A DNA stretch of 64,000 nt from Paenibacillus sp. FSL A5-0031 (GCF_001956295.1 NZ_MRTD01000005.1:124001-188000), one strand, 5' to 3'. Numbered from the stretch's first letter, positions 7,805-17,493 are shown. Notes: generated by a model from the letters alone, not told the origin. Program-made: numbers and translations.

Positions 7805-8898
7805 GAGGCTTATCGCTGGCGTTATTTTTACGTGATCGTCTGTTATTTATATTTATGGCTTGTTTAATTATTTTACTCGCCGTCACCTTGCTTCTCCTTG
7901 AGCGTGAGCGATACCCAGGGTTAGTCGAGCTGGGTACGATTTATTATTTTATTGTTATTGCTTTATTTTTGCTAGGGACGTGGCTGGTCGTTGATTATTT
8001 GCGGCAGCGCACGTACTTTAAGCAAATGTTAGAGGCGATTGCACGGTCTGAAGAACTGCAAGCTTCAACAATCGTACAAGCTACAGTGACACAGGAGCAG
8101 AAGCTTGTCGCTAAAATGCTGGAGGAGCAGAGCAGGGCTTATTTGAACGAGCTTGGCAAATATCGAAGGCAGCAGGAAATACATAATCATTTTGTGCTGC
8201 AATGGGTGCATCATATGAAGACGCCTGTATCTGTCATCGATTTGCTCGCACAGGAGGTTTTGCAGCAGAACTCGTCCTCGCAGCAGGAACAGCAGCAGCT
8301 GGCGCTAAGTATGCAGGAGGAATCCGATCGGATGACGCGTGGGCTTGAGATGATGCTGTATACAGCTCGACTGGATAAGTTTGAAATCGACCTGCATGTC
8401 AAGCAGGTAGCGCTTCATGAGCTTGTGCGCTCGGTCATCAACGCCCATAAGAAGCTTTGCATCCGGTACTCCATTTTTCCTCGTGTCGAGGGGGAAGCAT
8501 TCGTGGAAACCGATGAGAAATGGATGACCTTTGTGCTCAATCAGTTCATTAGCAACGCAATCAAATATAGTAAAAGCAAAGAAGGCGGCAAAAAACTGCT
8601 CTTTCAATTGGAGGCGTTCAGTGGCGGAGGAGGCAGGCTGCAGGTGACTGATGAAGGCATTGGTATTGCGCCGCATGATCTTCCACGCATCTTTGATCCT
8701 TTCTTCACAGGTGAGAATGGACGTACGGCGGGCGAGTCAACAGGAATGGGGCTTTATTTGTCTAAGCAGGTATGCAATCGGTTAGGTCATGAGATGACCG
8801 TTTCCTCGGTTCTCGGAGAAAGTACGACGGTCAGTGTCGCCTTCAAACCGCGCGGCATTCATATTATGGGCAGCGGAGGTAACGGAAGCTCAGGTTAG
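7801..8898 (+). CDS. bceS: Intramembrane-sensing histidine kinase, BceS type
   Basis: A 365-residue kinase with two N-terminal membrane helices (about 12-33 and 46-66) joined by a very short extracellular loop, the mark of intramembrane-sensing kinases that have no sensor domain of their own and listen to the partner ABC transporter. The phosphorylation motif is HHMKTPVSV (His138). HATPase motifs NQFISNAIKYS and DEGIGI / GMGLYLSKQ follow. Coupled to bceR by the ATGA overlap. Confidence 0.9.
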   Translation: MRGLSLALFLRDRLLFIFMACLIILLAVTLLLLERERYPGLVELGTIYYFIVIALFLLGTWLVVDYLRQRTYFKQMLEAIARSEELQASTIVQATVTQEQKLVAKMLEEQSRAYLNELGKYRRQQEIHNHFVLQWVHHMKTPVSVIDLLAQEVLQQNSSSQQEQQQLALSMQEESDRMTRGLEMMLYTARLDKFEIDLHVKQVALHELVRSVINAHKKLCIRYSIFPRVEGEAFVETDEKWMTFVLNQFISNAIKYSKSKEGGKKLLFQLEAFSGGGGRLQVTDEGIGIAPHDLPRIFDPFFTGENGRTAGESTGMGLYLSKQVCNRLGHEMTVSSVLGESTTVSVAFKPRGIHIMGSGGNGSSG

Positions 8899-8899
8899 G

Positions 8900-8913
8900 T
8901 GACAAATTTGTAA
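8900..8913 (+). promoter_or_regulatory. BceR-type operator upstream of bceAB
   Basis: TGACAAATTTGTAA matches the BceR-box pattern TNACA-N4-TGTAA described for Bce-like regulators. It lies about 35 bp upstream of a poor -35 (GGGTTT, 8947-8952) that is 17 bp from a good -10 (TATACT, 8970-8975), as expected for an activator-dependent promoter of bceAB. Confidence 0.6.
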
Positions 8914-9022
8914 GGTTGGCAGGGTGTGAATGAAAGGGAAATCGATGGGTTTAACCTCTTCCCCTCGTCTATACTAACGGTAATGAAGCACATTACAGAT
9001 AGATCTGGGGAGGAACAAAGCA

Positions 9023-9799
9023 ATGAGCGTACTAAAAGCAGAAGGGCTTGGCAAAATATACAGCAGTAAAGGCAACGTCGCTTACAAAGCGCTTGAGGAT
9101 ATAGAGCTTCAAGTGGAAGCGGGAGAATTCGTAGGGGTAATGGGGCCCTCAGGCAGCGGAAAAACAACTCTGCTGAATTTATTGTCCACGATCGATCGTC
9201 CAACCTCTGGTCAAATTGAAATCAACGGCGTAAACCCAAGTAAGCTAACCGATAAGAAGCTGGCCTTATTCCGCCGCCGCGAGCTTGGTTTCGTCTTTCA
9301 GGATTTTAACTTGCTAGACACATTATCAATCAAGGAAAACATCATTTTGCCGCTCGTAATGGAGGGCATGGCACCGAAGCTAATTGAACAAAAACTGGAT
9401 TCGCTCGCTGAATTGCTGCAAATCAAACAAATCTTGAATAAGCGGACGTATGAGGTGTCTGGCGGCCAGAAGCAGCGCGCAGCAATCGCCCGTGCTATTA
9501 TTCATCAGCCTTCGCTCGTGCTTGCAGATGAGTTGACGGGCAATCTCGATTCCAAATCAGCGAAGGATGTTATGGATTCACTGAAGGATATGAATGAGCG
9601 TTTTAAGGCGACCGTATTGATGGTAACGCATGATCCATTCTCTGCGAGCTACTGTCAGCGCATCGTATTCATCAAAGACGGCAAGTTTTTCTCGGAAATT
9701 CGCCGCGGCTCGAACAGGCAAGCGTTTTTCCAACAAATATTAGATGCGCTCAGCGTGCTGGGAGGTAATTTTGATGACGTTCCGTTCGCTCGCGCTTAG
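9023..9799 (+). CDS. bceA: BceA-type ABC transporter ATP-binding protein
   Basis: A 258-residue ATPase. Walker A is GPSGSGKTT (about 40-48), the Q-loop FVFQDFN follows, the signature is VSGGQKQR and Walker B LVLADELTGNLDS, then the switch His in VTHD. It belongs to the MacB/LolD/BceA group. GGGGAGGA precedes the ATG. Its 3' end overlaps the permease gene by 26 bp, so the two subunits are translated together. Confidence 0.92.
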   Translation: MSVLKAEGLGKIYSSKGNVAYKALEDIELQVEAGEFVGVMGPSGSGKTTLLNLLSTIDRPTSGQIEINGVNPSKLTDKKLALFRRRELGFVFQDFNLLDTLSIKENIILPLVMEGMAPKLIEQKLDSLAELLQIKQILNKRTYEVSGGQKQRAAIARAIIHQPSLVLADELTGNLDSKSAKDVMDSLKDMNERFKATVLMVTHDPFSASYCQRIVFIKDGKFFSEIRRGSNRQAFFQQILDALSVLGGNFDDVPFARA

Positions 9800-11717
9800 T
9801 AACATTCGGGGCAACTGGCGGTCGTACAGCGCATTTTTCCTGAGCAGCGTCTTTTCTGTTATGATCTTTTATATTTATGCAGCGTTTCTATACCATCCAG
9901 AAGTAACGAGCGGCCACATTATGGCGGCATCAAAAATTCGTACAGGCATGGTGTTTTGTGAATATATTATTGTCATCTTCTCGTTTTTGTTTGTACTCTA
10001 TTCTAATTCAGCATTTCTCAAAACGAGGCAACAGGAATTTGGTTTGTTCTCTTTATTCGGAATGACAAAAGTTCAGCTACGAAAGCTTGTTATTTATGAA
10101 AATGCGGCGATCGCTGCGCTGGCCATCGCTGTAGGCATCGGTCTTGGCATGCTGTTCAGCAAGCTGTTTTTTATGGCTCTAACGGTGCTTCTTAATTTGC
10201 AGGAAGCGATATCTTTTGCGGCTCCAATCAAAGCCATTGGCTTAACGGCAGGCGGTTTTTTTGTTCTGTTCATGCTGATCTCCATTTGGACAGCACTTCG
10301 CATTGGACGAACTGAAATTATTGATTTGCTGAAAGCGGCTCGCAAGCCAAAAGGACAGCTCGTATTCTCGCCTTGGCTGGTTGCTGTGTCTGTCGTTTGC
10401 TTATCGGCTGCATATGGCATGGCTTTGGTTATGAACGATGGAAATTTCATGCTCCTAGCCTTGCCAATACTAATTACTGTCGTTATCGGGACTTACTTTC
10501 TCTTTACTCAGCTGAGCATTTTGCTGCTCCGCTATATTCAAAAAAGATCATCGATATATTATAAACGGACCAATATGATCGTGTTTGCACAGCTCGGCTA
10601 TAAGATAAAGGATAATGCGCGTATTTTATTTATTGTATCAATTCTTAGCGCGATCGTTATGACTGCCCTTGGGACGGTATATGTGATGAACATCGGTGCC
10701 AAAAAAAATATGATAGAATACTCTCCTTTCTCGCTAGCTTATAGTGAAAAAGGCTTGAATACACATGAGGTTATTGACCCAGGTAAGCTTAGACAAGTAG
10801 TCAAAGAGGACGGCTACAAAATTGTGCGTGAAGCAAAGGCAGCTGGCGTACTGTTGAATCGCTTTTCGGTTAAATGGGGAGACGAAAAGGCGCGTGATTA
10901 TGATTATGCTGCTTTGGTTATTTCAGCTACCGACTACAACAAGCTAGCAGCATTGACGGGTCAGCCGAGCATTCAGCCTGAGAATGGCAAGCTAACGCTT
11001 ATAAAGTCCTATTTATCAAAAGGAAGAGAACAAGCAGGTACTGTAAAAGGCAGCATTAACGGTAAGGAAACGGCATTCGATATTAGCGGCTCGGTACAAG
11101 CACATGTAATGAATTATCTCGATAGCAACTATTTTACTTTCGTAATGGATGACTTTTCCTACATGCAGCTGCTAACGAGTGTGCCGGAAGATGAGCTTTA
11201 TGTGATGTATGGCTATGAATTAAGTAATTGGGAGAAAACAGCAGCTACGGTTGAGAAGCTTAGCAAGCTTGTGCCAGAACAATTTCAATCCCAAACCGAT
11301 TTTAGCCGTGTAAAAACGCTGCAAGAAATGAATCAAACGGTTTCTTTGACTTTATTCATCGGTATGTTCATTAGTTTGCTATTCTTTATTGCATCGGGAA
11401 GCATGATTTATTTCAAGCTGTTCACTGAGCTGCAAGAAGACCAAGCCCAGTTTAAAGCTTTAGTCCGCATCGGCATGACGAAGGGCGAGATTCGCAAAAT
11501 TGTTGTAACGCAGGTCGGCATCGTCTTCTTTGTTCCTGTCATTGTTGGCATTTGTCACGCCTTGTTCGCGATGAAAGCACTCGACAACATTATGGAATCA
11601 TCTAACTGGATTTACTCTTTCGTCGTTATCGGCATTTATATCGTGATGCAGACGTTGTACTTCATAACCGCATGCAGCAGCTACATGAAGAGTATGCTTC
11701 GCGGGGCAAAAGCATAA
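9774..11717 (+). CDS. bceB: BceB-type ABC transporter permease
   Basis: A 647-residue permease with about ten membrane helices and a large extracellular stretch of roughly 200 residues between helices 7 and 8 (about residues 310-520), the peptide-sensing domain of BceB proteins. FtsX-like features are visible (FGLFSLFGMTKVQLRKLV and LVRIGMTKGEIRK). The start at 9774 has GGAGGT 7 nt upstream; an upstream in-frame ATG lies within bceA and has no site. It should act with BceA in removing cell-wall antibiotics from their lipid targets and in signalling to BceS. Confidence 0.9.
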   Translation: MTFRSLALSNIRGNWRSYSAFFLSSVFSVMIFYIYAAFLYHPEVTSGHIMAASKIRTGMVFCEYIIVIFSFLFVLYSNSAFLKTRQQEFGLFSLFGMTKVQLRKLVIYENAAIAALAIAVGIGLGMLFSKLFFMALTVLLNLQEAISFAAPIKAIGLTAGGFFVLFMLISIWTALRIGRTEIIDLLKAARKPKGQLVFSPWLVAVSVVCLSAAYGMALVMNDGNFMLLALPILITVVIGTYFLFTQLSILLLRYIQKRSSIYYKRTNMIVFAQLGYKIKDNARILFIVSILSAIVMTALGTVYVMNIGAKKNMIEYSPFSLAYSEKGLNTHEVIDPGKLRQVVKEDGYKIVREAKAAGVLLNRFSVKWGDEKARDYDYAALVISATDYNKLAALTGQPSIQPENGKLTLIKSYLSKGREQAGTVKGSINGKETAFDISGSVQAHVMNYLDSNYFTFVMDDFSYMQLLTSVPEDELYVMYGYELSNWEKTAATVEKLSKLVPEQFQSQTDFSRVKTLQEMNQTVSLTLFIGMFISLLFFIASGSMIYFKLFTELQEDQAQFKALVRIGMTKGEIRKIVVTQVGIVFFVPVIVGICHALFAMKALDNIMESSNWIYSFVVIGIYIVMQTLYFITACSSYMKSMLRGAKA

Positions 11718-11728
11718 TAAAATTAAAA

Positions 11729-11771
11729 AAACGGCTTTTTCCTCAGAAAATGAGGAGAAGTCGTTTTTTTT
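11729..11771. terminator. Bidirectional terminator between bceB and the collagen-like gene
   Basis: A hairpin (AACGGCTTTTTCCTCA with TGAGGAGAAGTCGTT) has an A-run on its left and a T-run on its right, so it can end both converging transcripts. Confidence 0.85.
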
Positions 11772-11787
11772 ATGTTCATATGAACAT

Positions 11788-12171
11788 TTAGAAGCAAGTG
11801 AAAGAGCTGATTCTCCGTAAATCTATACCGGTGTAACCCCATGATCTTCCGAACCAACGGAAACCGGAGACAGATGTACGTCCAACAAATACAGGGAAAA
11901 ACCAGAAACCATGACCATTATCCAACCATACGTAAGTGTTGCGGAACAAACAGCCGGAAATAGCGCCTGGATCAACTGCAAATGACGAAACAGCTGGCTG
12001 CGGCGGCGTGAATTGTGGTGGCGGAGCGGTCGGACCCGACATACCTGGTTGACCTTGTTGTCCTGGTCCCATCGGTCCTTGTGGACCTTGTGGACCTTGC
12101 GGTCCAAATGGTCCGAAAGGCCCCATCGGTCCCATTGGCCCCTGAGGGCCTATTGGAGGCATAAATGCCAT
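11788..12171 (-). CDS. Collagen-like small protein with conserved aromatic C-terminal domain
   Basis: A 127-residue protein. Residues 5-50 contain Gly-X-Y collagen triplets ([11 protein letters not shown] and similar), then a Pro-rich linker, then an aromatic domain with [22 protein letters not shown] and a final Cys pair region SFTCF. I have seen this C-terminal pattern in small Paenibacillus/Bacillus proteins of unknown function, but cannot name it. Collagen-like proteins in spore formers are often on the spore surface, so a coat or exosporium role is an inference. AAGGAG lies 8 nt before the ATG. Confidence 0.65.
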   Translation of the reverse strand: MAFMPPIGPQGPMGPMGPFGPFGPQGPQGPQGPMGPGQQGQPGMSGPTAPPPQFTPPQPAVSSFAVDPGAISGCLFRNTYVWLDNGHGFWFFPVFVGRTSVSGFRWFGRSWGYTGIDLRRISSFTCF

Positions 12172-12271
12172 GCAAAATCACTCCTTATCAATTGGGCTAA
12201 TGCATGTTATGCAGAAATACCTAGCAACGATTGGGCGAACGATCATTGTCAGCGATTCAATCTGAAAAAAT

Positions 12272-13036
12272 TTAAAAATGTGATTGGAGCGGAGTACCGA
12301 TTATAGCGACGTTTAATCTAGAGGAATCAAATCTGTTTCCATTCCATGTCAGCAGATTCTCTACATAACCGAGCGTATCAGCGTTTGTAGGTCCAATGAT
12401 GCGCTGAAGAGCCTGCAGATCGAAGGATGCCCGGTTCTCGGCAGTTATGATTGGATTTAATGCTGCGATAGCCAGCACTTCGCCTTGCAGAGGCTGCTTC
12501 AGCATTCCGTTTTCGTTGTAATAAGTGGCTAAATAAGCGGCCCCTTTGCTGCTTATATCAATGATAAACAGCAAATCAAGCTGAGCACTTGATACCGATA
12601 CTTTGTACATATCTTCATACTGGACGCGAAACTTGTATTGTTGATTGTAGCTGTCTGAATCAAACAGCTTGTGAAGCGCATGGTGAGCGAAGGAGTAAAT
12701 GTAAAAAATGCCGTAACCGCCGCTTCCTCCGGAATCGATACTGATCAAAATGTCAGGTATTTGATTTTTATCAAAGTCGCCGAGCAGCAGGACAGCGTTA
12801 TAACCGGCATTGTTTTGTAAAGGAACGACTGTGCGCTGCTGTGAATATCCATCTTGAATGACTAGCGTAATATGATCTGCGAATATACCGGATGGTCCAT
12901 CCGGTTTATGACCAATTAAATAAATCTGATCAGGTATGCCGTCACCAGTTACATCTCCTTGTTTCATGTCAAGCAAATATTCGTCTGTTGCTAACCGATC
13001 TGGCTGGTACCTATGTGTATGAAAAGACGAGTGCAT
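12272..13036 (-). CDS. FG-GAP/VCBS-repeat-like protein of unknown function
   Basis: A 254-residue protein. Segments GDVTGDGIPDQIYLIG (about 25-40) and LGDFDKNQIPDILISIDSG (about 85-103) have the Asp-rich calcium-binding pattern of FG-GAP/VCBS beta-propeller blades. No signal peptide or membrane helix is seen. GGAGG lies 7 nt before the ATG at 13036; the longer frame to 13063 has no site. It lies upstream of, and on the same strand as, the collagen-like gene, which hints at a shared spore or surface role. No function can be assigned. Confidence 0.6.
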   Translation of the reverse strand: MHSSFHTHRYQPDRLATDEYLLDMKQGDVTGDGIPDQIYLIGHKPDGPSGIFADHITLVIQDGYSQQRTVVPLQNNAGYNAVLLLGDFDKNQIPDILISIDSGGSGGYGIFYIYSFAHHALHKLFDSDSYNQQYKFRVQYEDMYKVSVSSAQLDLLFIIDISSKGAAYLATYYNENGMLKQPLQGEVLAIAALNPIITAENRASFDLQALQRIIGPTNADTLGYVENLLTWNGNRFDSSRLNVAIIGTPLQSHF

Positions 13037-13246
13037 AACTATTCCTCCAAGCCTAAAATACATGGTTTCTGTCTATACCTATGCCAATTCCTTGCGATTG
13101 GACTGTGCGAATGCCTAGATGCGGGCAAACAAACCAAAGCAGGCTATCGCTTGAAAAGAGAGCATTCAGGCATTACATATTGCAAGATGATTAGGCAACA
13201 CTAATGCGGACTGATGTCTATATACTTACGGAGGTGCAGCCTTTTT

Positions 13247-13834
13247 ATGAAGCACTTAATCGTCTATTGTCATCCTAATCCAGACAGCTTTAATAACGCC
13301 ATTGTGGATGCTTTTATTGGATCATTAAAGGAGCAAGGCCATGAGGTCGTCGTCCGAGATTTGTACGCGATGCGATTTGACCCTGTGCTTAAAGCCAGCG
13401 ATTTTGAGGCGCTGCGCGAAGGCAACACACCTATGGATATTAAAACGGAGCAAGAGCATGTGAAATGGGCGGATGCGTTTACGATGGTATATCCTATATG
13501 GTGGACGGGGCTGCCTGCACTTATTAAAGGCTACATTGATCGGGTATTCTCGTATGGTTTCGCTTATGCCTATGGTGAGGATGGAACGATCAGCAAGCTG
13601 CTTGCAGGCAAGAAGGGGCTTATTATTAATACACATGGAACGCCTTCGGAAATTTACAGCCAGACTGGCATGTACGATGGGCTGAAAAAAACTTCGGATA
13701 CGGGTATTTATGAATTTTGCGGCATCAAGTCAGTTGGCCATATCTTTTTTGGCAGCGTGCCGCAAATTGATGATGCAGCCCGAAAGAAGATGCTTGAAGA
13801 AGTGCGGGGCAAGGCAGTCAGCTTATTCGAATAG
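13247..13834 (+). CDS. NAD(P)H oxidoreductase, flavodoxin-like fold (KefF/MdaB type)
   Basis: A 195-residue FMN- or FAD-dependent quinone reductase. It has the N-terminal phosphate loop YCHPNPDSFN, the central WADAFTMVYPIWWTGLPA and the GYIDRVF segment typical of the NQO1/MdaB/KefF family. GGAGGTG precedes the ATG at 13247 by 10 nt; the in-frame upstream ATG lacks a site. Likely two-electron reduction of quinones. It is a single-gene unit bounded by a terminator. A second family member is encoded at 38751. Confidence 0.85.
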   Translation: MKHLIVYCHPNPDSFNNAIVDAFIGSLKEQGHEVVVRDLYAMRFDPVLKASDFEALREGNTPMDIKTEQEHVKWADAFTMVYPIWWTGLPALIKGYIDRVFSYGFAYAYGEDGTISKLLAGKKGLIINTHGTPSEIYSQTGMYDGLKKTSDTGIYEFCGIKSVGHIFFGSVPQIDDAARKKMLEEVRGKAVSLFE

Positions 13835-13843
13835 AAAGCCAAG

Positions 13844-13884
13844 AAAAGCTGGTCGCAACGATGCGATCAGCTTTTCCTTTTTTT
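13844..13884 (+). terminator. Terminator of the oxidoreductase gene
   Basis: AAAAGCTGGTCGCA (13844-13857) pairs with TGCGATCAGCTTTT (13862-13875), followed by CC and a T-run. Confidence 0.9.
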
Positions 13885-13962
13885 AAAGCATGCTTGTCCT
13901 GTCCGAGGTTGAGGAGTATCATATAGTCCAAAAGCCTAAATGTATAGAATTGGAGATTTGGA

Positions 13963-15744
13963 ATGAGAATCGGCATTCGCACCAAGATATTCACAAGCTT
14001 CTCTGTAGTAATCATTGTTTCGCTGACGATAGTTAGCGTGTTGTGGTACAACAAATATTATGATAGCCAGCGCGAAGCGGCTGAGAGCTTTATGTCCCGA
14101 ACCATTCTGGATGCGAATAAAAGCTTCGAGCTTACGCTCAAGGACATCGATTATATTAGTACGATCATTTCTCTCAACCGGCCCAACGTGATTGATGTGC
14201 TTTTGCCTGATCCCTCTGAAAGTTTAATTAATCGACTCGAGAAGGATCGTAAGCTTGATAACTTCATTTCTAGTTTATATGGCTACAAATATTACATATC
14301 GAGCATACAAGTAGCGAGTTTGGGAGGCCGCAGCTACTCGCAGGGGGCCACGGTTCCAACCAATGAATTTATGGAGTCGAGCTGGTTCGAGCAGCTGCTT
14401 GAGCAAAGAGGAAACAAAATATTTATTACGACTCATTCCAATAAAAAACTTAATTATGTGTCTTCCTATGTGAACCAAAACGTCGTCTCTATTGCGAGGG
14501 CAATCATGGACGGCTCGGAGGCTGCAGGTTACGTCATGGTTGATTTCAGTTATGAGGTTGTTGAGCGCATTTTCAATACCCCTCTGCCTAATAAAAGTCA
14601 GCTGTTTCTGATTGATGAAAAAGGGAATTTTGTCTACTCACCGCGCAACAAGGATATTAATCAACCGATTTCAAATACAGCTTATGCAGATGTACTCCCT
14701 GAGCTGAAGGGCAGCTCGGGCAAGCTGAGCATGAACATAAACGGAGAGAAGCATCTTGTTATTTATCATACTTCCGATTTTACAAATTGGACGACAGTGG
14801 GGCTAATTCCGCAGGGTGAGCTGCTTGCAGAGAGCAGAAAAGCAGCCAATACGATTATGATTATTCCTATGGTGACCCTCATTGTTGCCCTTTTTGTTGC
14901 TACGATTTTGTCCAATCAAATTACGATTAATATCGGCCGTTTAAGGCAGGCCATGAAGAAGGTCAGTGAGGGCAATTTATCTGATCCTATTGCCATTTCA
15001 TCAGGCGATGAGGTGGAGGAGCTGAGCCATGGCTTTAACGCGATGGTTACCAACTTGCGGCTGCTGCTTGATGATGTGAAGCAAACGGAGGAGCAAAAGC
15101 GGATTCTTGAGTTTAAGGCGCTTCAGGCGCAGATCAATCCTCACTTTTTATTCAATACATTAAATCAAATCAAATGGCTGGCAGATGTACAGAAAGCCGA
15201 CAATATTAAGCAGCTTGTTACCTCTCTCGTTACACTCCTGCATAGCAGCATGGGCAAAGGCGGAGAGTATGTTACCGTTCAAGAGGAACAGCAATATTTG
15301 GAGCATTATTTGAATATTCAGCAGTTTCGTTATTACGATAAGTTTGTCGCTGTATTCGACATCGAGGAAGAGATTTTGCAGGTGCGTATGTTGAAGTTTT
15401 TGCTGCAGCCTATCGTTGAGAATGCCCTCATTCATGGCTTAGAGCCGCTTAAGGGAAGAGGACAGCTCACGGTTAAAGGATATGAGGATGATGGACATAT
15501 CGTAATACAGGTGTCAGACAATGGTGTAGGCATCGAGCAAGAGCGATTGAAAACTATTTTTAATAAAGTCACTGAAAAAAATCGTTCTAGATTTAGCGGT
15601 ATTGGGCTTGTAAATGTACAGGAGAGAATGAAGCTCCATTATGGAATAGGCTATGGCCTGCAAATCGAGAGCGTGCCCGGTTTATTCACGACGGTAACCG
15701 TGCGTATTCCGATTGAAGTGAAGGGAGACAAAAAGCATGATTAA
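13963..15744 (+). CDS. YesM-type sensor histidine kinase
   Basis: A 593-residue kinase. Membrane helix 1 is at about 8-28, an extracellular Cache-like sensor domain follows, membrane helix 2 is at about 303-325, then HAMP and the His_kinase (LytS/YesM) box ALQAQINPHFLFNTLNQIKW with the phospho-His in PHFLFN, and a HATPase domain (VENALIHGL, DNGVGI). TTGGAG precedes the ATG. It overlaps the response-regulator gene by 8 bp. Systems of this type in Paenibacillus control adjacent sugar ABC importers; the importer at 17494 is the likely target. Confidence 0.9.
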   Translation: MRIGIRTKIFTSFSVVIIVSLTIVSVLWYNKYYDSQREAAESFMSRTILDANKSFELTLKDIDYISTIISLNRPNVIDVLLPDPSESLINRLEKDRKLDNFISSLYGYKYYISSIQVASLGGRSYSQGATVPTNEFMESSWFEQLLEQRGNKIFITTHSNKKLNYVSSYVNQNVVSIARAIMDGSEAAGYVMVDFSYEVVERIFNTPLPNKSQLFLIDEKGNFVYSPRNKDINQPISNTAYADVLPELKGSSGKLSMNINGEKHLVIYHTSDFTNWTTVGLIPQGELLAESRKAANTIMIIPMVTLIVALFVATILSNQITINIGRLRQAMKKVSEGNLSDPIAISSGDEVEELSHGFNAMVTNLRLLLDDVKQTEEQKRILEFKALQAQINPHFLFNTLNQIKWLADVQKADNIKQLVTSLVTLLHSSMGKGGEYVTVQEEQQYLEHYLNIQQFRYYDKFVAVFDIEEEILQVRMLKFLLQPIVENALIHGLEPLKGRGQLTVKGYEDDGHIVIQVSDNGVGIEQERLKTIFNKVTEKNRSRFSGIGLVNVQERMKLHYGIGYGLQIESVPGLFTTVTVRIPIEVKGDKKHD

Positions 15745-17368
15745 TGTTTTGCTGGTCGATGACGATCTGCCTATGTTGAGCAAGCTGAAAAACATCATGA
15801 ACTGGGAAGCGGGCAGCTTTCATTTATGCGGAGAAGCCAGCGGCGGCTATGCAGCGATCAAGCTTTTGGATGAACGAAAGCCTGAAATCGTCATTACGGA
15901 CATGAGTATGCCGGGAATGGATGGTTTAGAGCTGATCAGTTATATGGAGGAGCATTATCCGCATATTCAAGTGATAGCGATCAGCAGCTACAGCGATGTT
16001 CATTATGTGAAGAACAGTATGAAAAAGGGCGCTGTCGACTATATTTTGAAGCATGAGCTGGATGCAGAAACATTGGCTGCTGCCCTTGCAAGCGCACGGG
16101 AGCGGTTTGCGATAGAGCAGGAGGAGCAGGCGAAGACGCTGGATTTGCAGCGGCAAATTCAGCAGAATCAAACGACGCTGATCAGGGGGGTCATTCGAAG
16201 TCTTGTTCAGTACACGTACAATAGCGAAGAAGAGCTTCTCGTGCAGATGGACAAGCTTGATTTAGCTCTGAACCTAAGGATGCTCACCGTCGTCGTTGCT
16301 GAGTGGGATAGCCGGGGCATGCTTCATGATAAATATAACGCCAAAGAGCTTGACTATATTATGGGCACTTTTATGGATATTACAGACAATATCCTTGCAG
16401 ATACAGGAAACGCTTATATGACGCCGATTGAAAATGGGAAGTTTGCCATTTTATTTTCATTTGATACAAACAGCAAATTTATTTGGCACACGATTATATC
16501 GGAAGCGCTCTCCCGAATTAGGTTAAGCGCAAAACGGCAGCTTAACCTCATGTTAAGCTTCAGCGTAAGTGAAATGTGCAGCAAAGTGAATGTGCTGCAT
16601 GAATACTTCAATGAGGCGGATAAAGCGCTGCAGGAGAGGTTTTATGAAGGCGGCGATGTCGTCATTTGGCCGGGGATACAGCGAAAGGCAGGGGCTGACT
16701 CTGGTGCAAGCTTCTCCGTTGATGTGAAGCTGGAGCGAACATTGCTGTCGCTTCTCGCAGCATCCAATGAAAAGGATCTGGTCATCAAAATCGAAGAGCT
16801 GTTTACTCGAATGAATGAAGCGCGCGCACCGCATAAAATGGCTCAAATGGTTGCGGTAGAACTCATTCATCTTGTTAATCGCAAGGCGAAGGAAGCTGGC
16901 ATTGCAGACAAGGATTTGTTCGAGGGCGACCAGAATCCTTATCTGGCGATTGGTAAATTTGATACGCTCTCCGATCTGAAGGAATGGATTGTTGGGGTGT
17001 ATAAGAAGCTTGTCGAGGCGCTTCGTCCGTATGTGCATGACAATCTTTATTCTGAAAATACCCGCCGTACTATGGAGTGGGTTCGGAAAAAATTCTCAGA
17101 GCCAATCACTTTGCAGGAGGCCGCAGATGTCATTGGAGTCAATTCCTCTTATTTGAGCCGAATGTTCAAGGAGGAATGCGGTCAAGGCTTCGCTGATTAT
17201 GTCAACCATGTGCGAGTGGAACAAGCTAAGCTGCTGATCAGGTCAGGCGATGTTGATTTAAAGGATGTTGTGAAGCAGGTTGGCTTTAACAATTACAATT
17301 ATTTCTTTACGGTATTCAAAAAAATTACTGGAAACACGCCAATCGAGTATGAAAAACAACAAAAATAA
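15737..17368 (+). CDS. YesN-type AraC-family response regulator
   Basis: A 543-residue regulator: N-terminal receiver with VDDD and phospho-acceptor Asp55 (VITDMSMPGMDG), a middle linker domain of about 250 residues, and two AraC-type helix-turn-helix motifs at about 440-540 (ITLQEAADVIGVNSSYLSRMF; VVKQVGFNNYNYFFTVFKK). GGGAG precedes the ATG. It is translationally coupled to the upstream kinase and should activate the downstream ABC importer and GH43 genes. Confidence 0.9.
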   Translation: MINVLLVDDDLPMLSKLKNIMNWEAGSFHLCGEASGGYAAIKLLDERKPEIVITDMSMPGMDGLELISYMEEHYPHIQVIAISSYSDVHYVKNSMKKGAVDYILKHELDAETLAAALASARERFAIEQEEQAKTLDLQRQIQQNQTTLIRGVIRSLVQYTYNSEEELLVQMDKLDLALNLRMLTVVVAEWDSRGMLHDKYNAKELDYIMGTFMDITDNILADTGNAYMTPIENGKFAILFSFDTNSKFIWHTIISEALSRIRLSAKRQLNLMLSFSVSEMCSKVNVLHEYFNEADKALQERFYEGGDVVIWPGIQRKAGADSGASFSVDVKLERTLLSLLAASNEKDLVIKIEELFTRMNEARAPHKMAQMVAVELIHLVNRKAKEAGIADKDLFEGDQNPYLAIGKFDTLSDLKEWIVGVYKKLVEALRPYVHDNLYSENTRRTMEWVRKKFSEPITLQEAADVIGVNSSYLSRMFKEECGQGFADYVNHVRVEQAKLLIRSGDVDLKDVVKQVGFNNYNYFFTVFKKITGNTPIEYEKQQK

Positions 17369-17417
17369 AATTATTTGAGTGAAAAGTAAAAAAGATAGAG
17401 TAAATGTAAAAATAATG

Positions 17418-17444
17418 GAGTCCACGTGTGGGCTCTTCTTTTCT
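17418..17444 (+). terminator. Terminator after the YesMN genes
   Basis: GAGTCCAC pairs with GTGGGCTC (one G-T wobble) at 17418-17435, followed by TTCTTTTCT. It separates the regulator pair from the importer operon. Confidence 0.65.
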
Positions 17445-17493
17445 ATGATGAAGAGGCAAGATGACAAACATACATCTAAGGGGAGATGGAACA

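Noticed and set aside
12013..12306. Trp- and Arg-rich frame opposite the collagen-like gene
   Set aside because: The unusual composition is only the complement of Gly-Pro codons.
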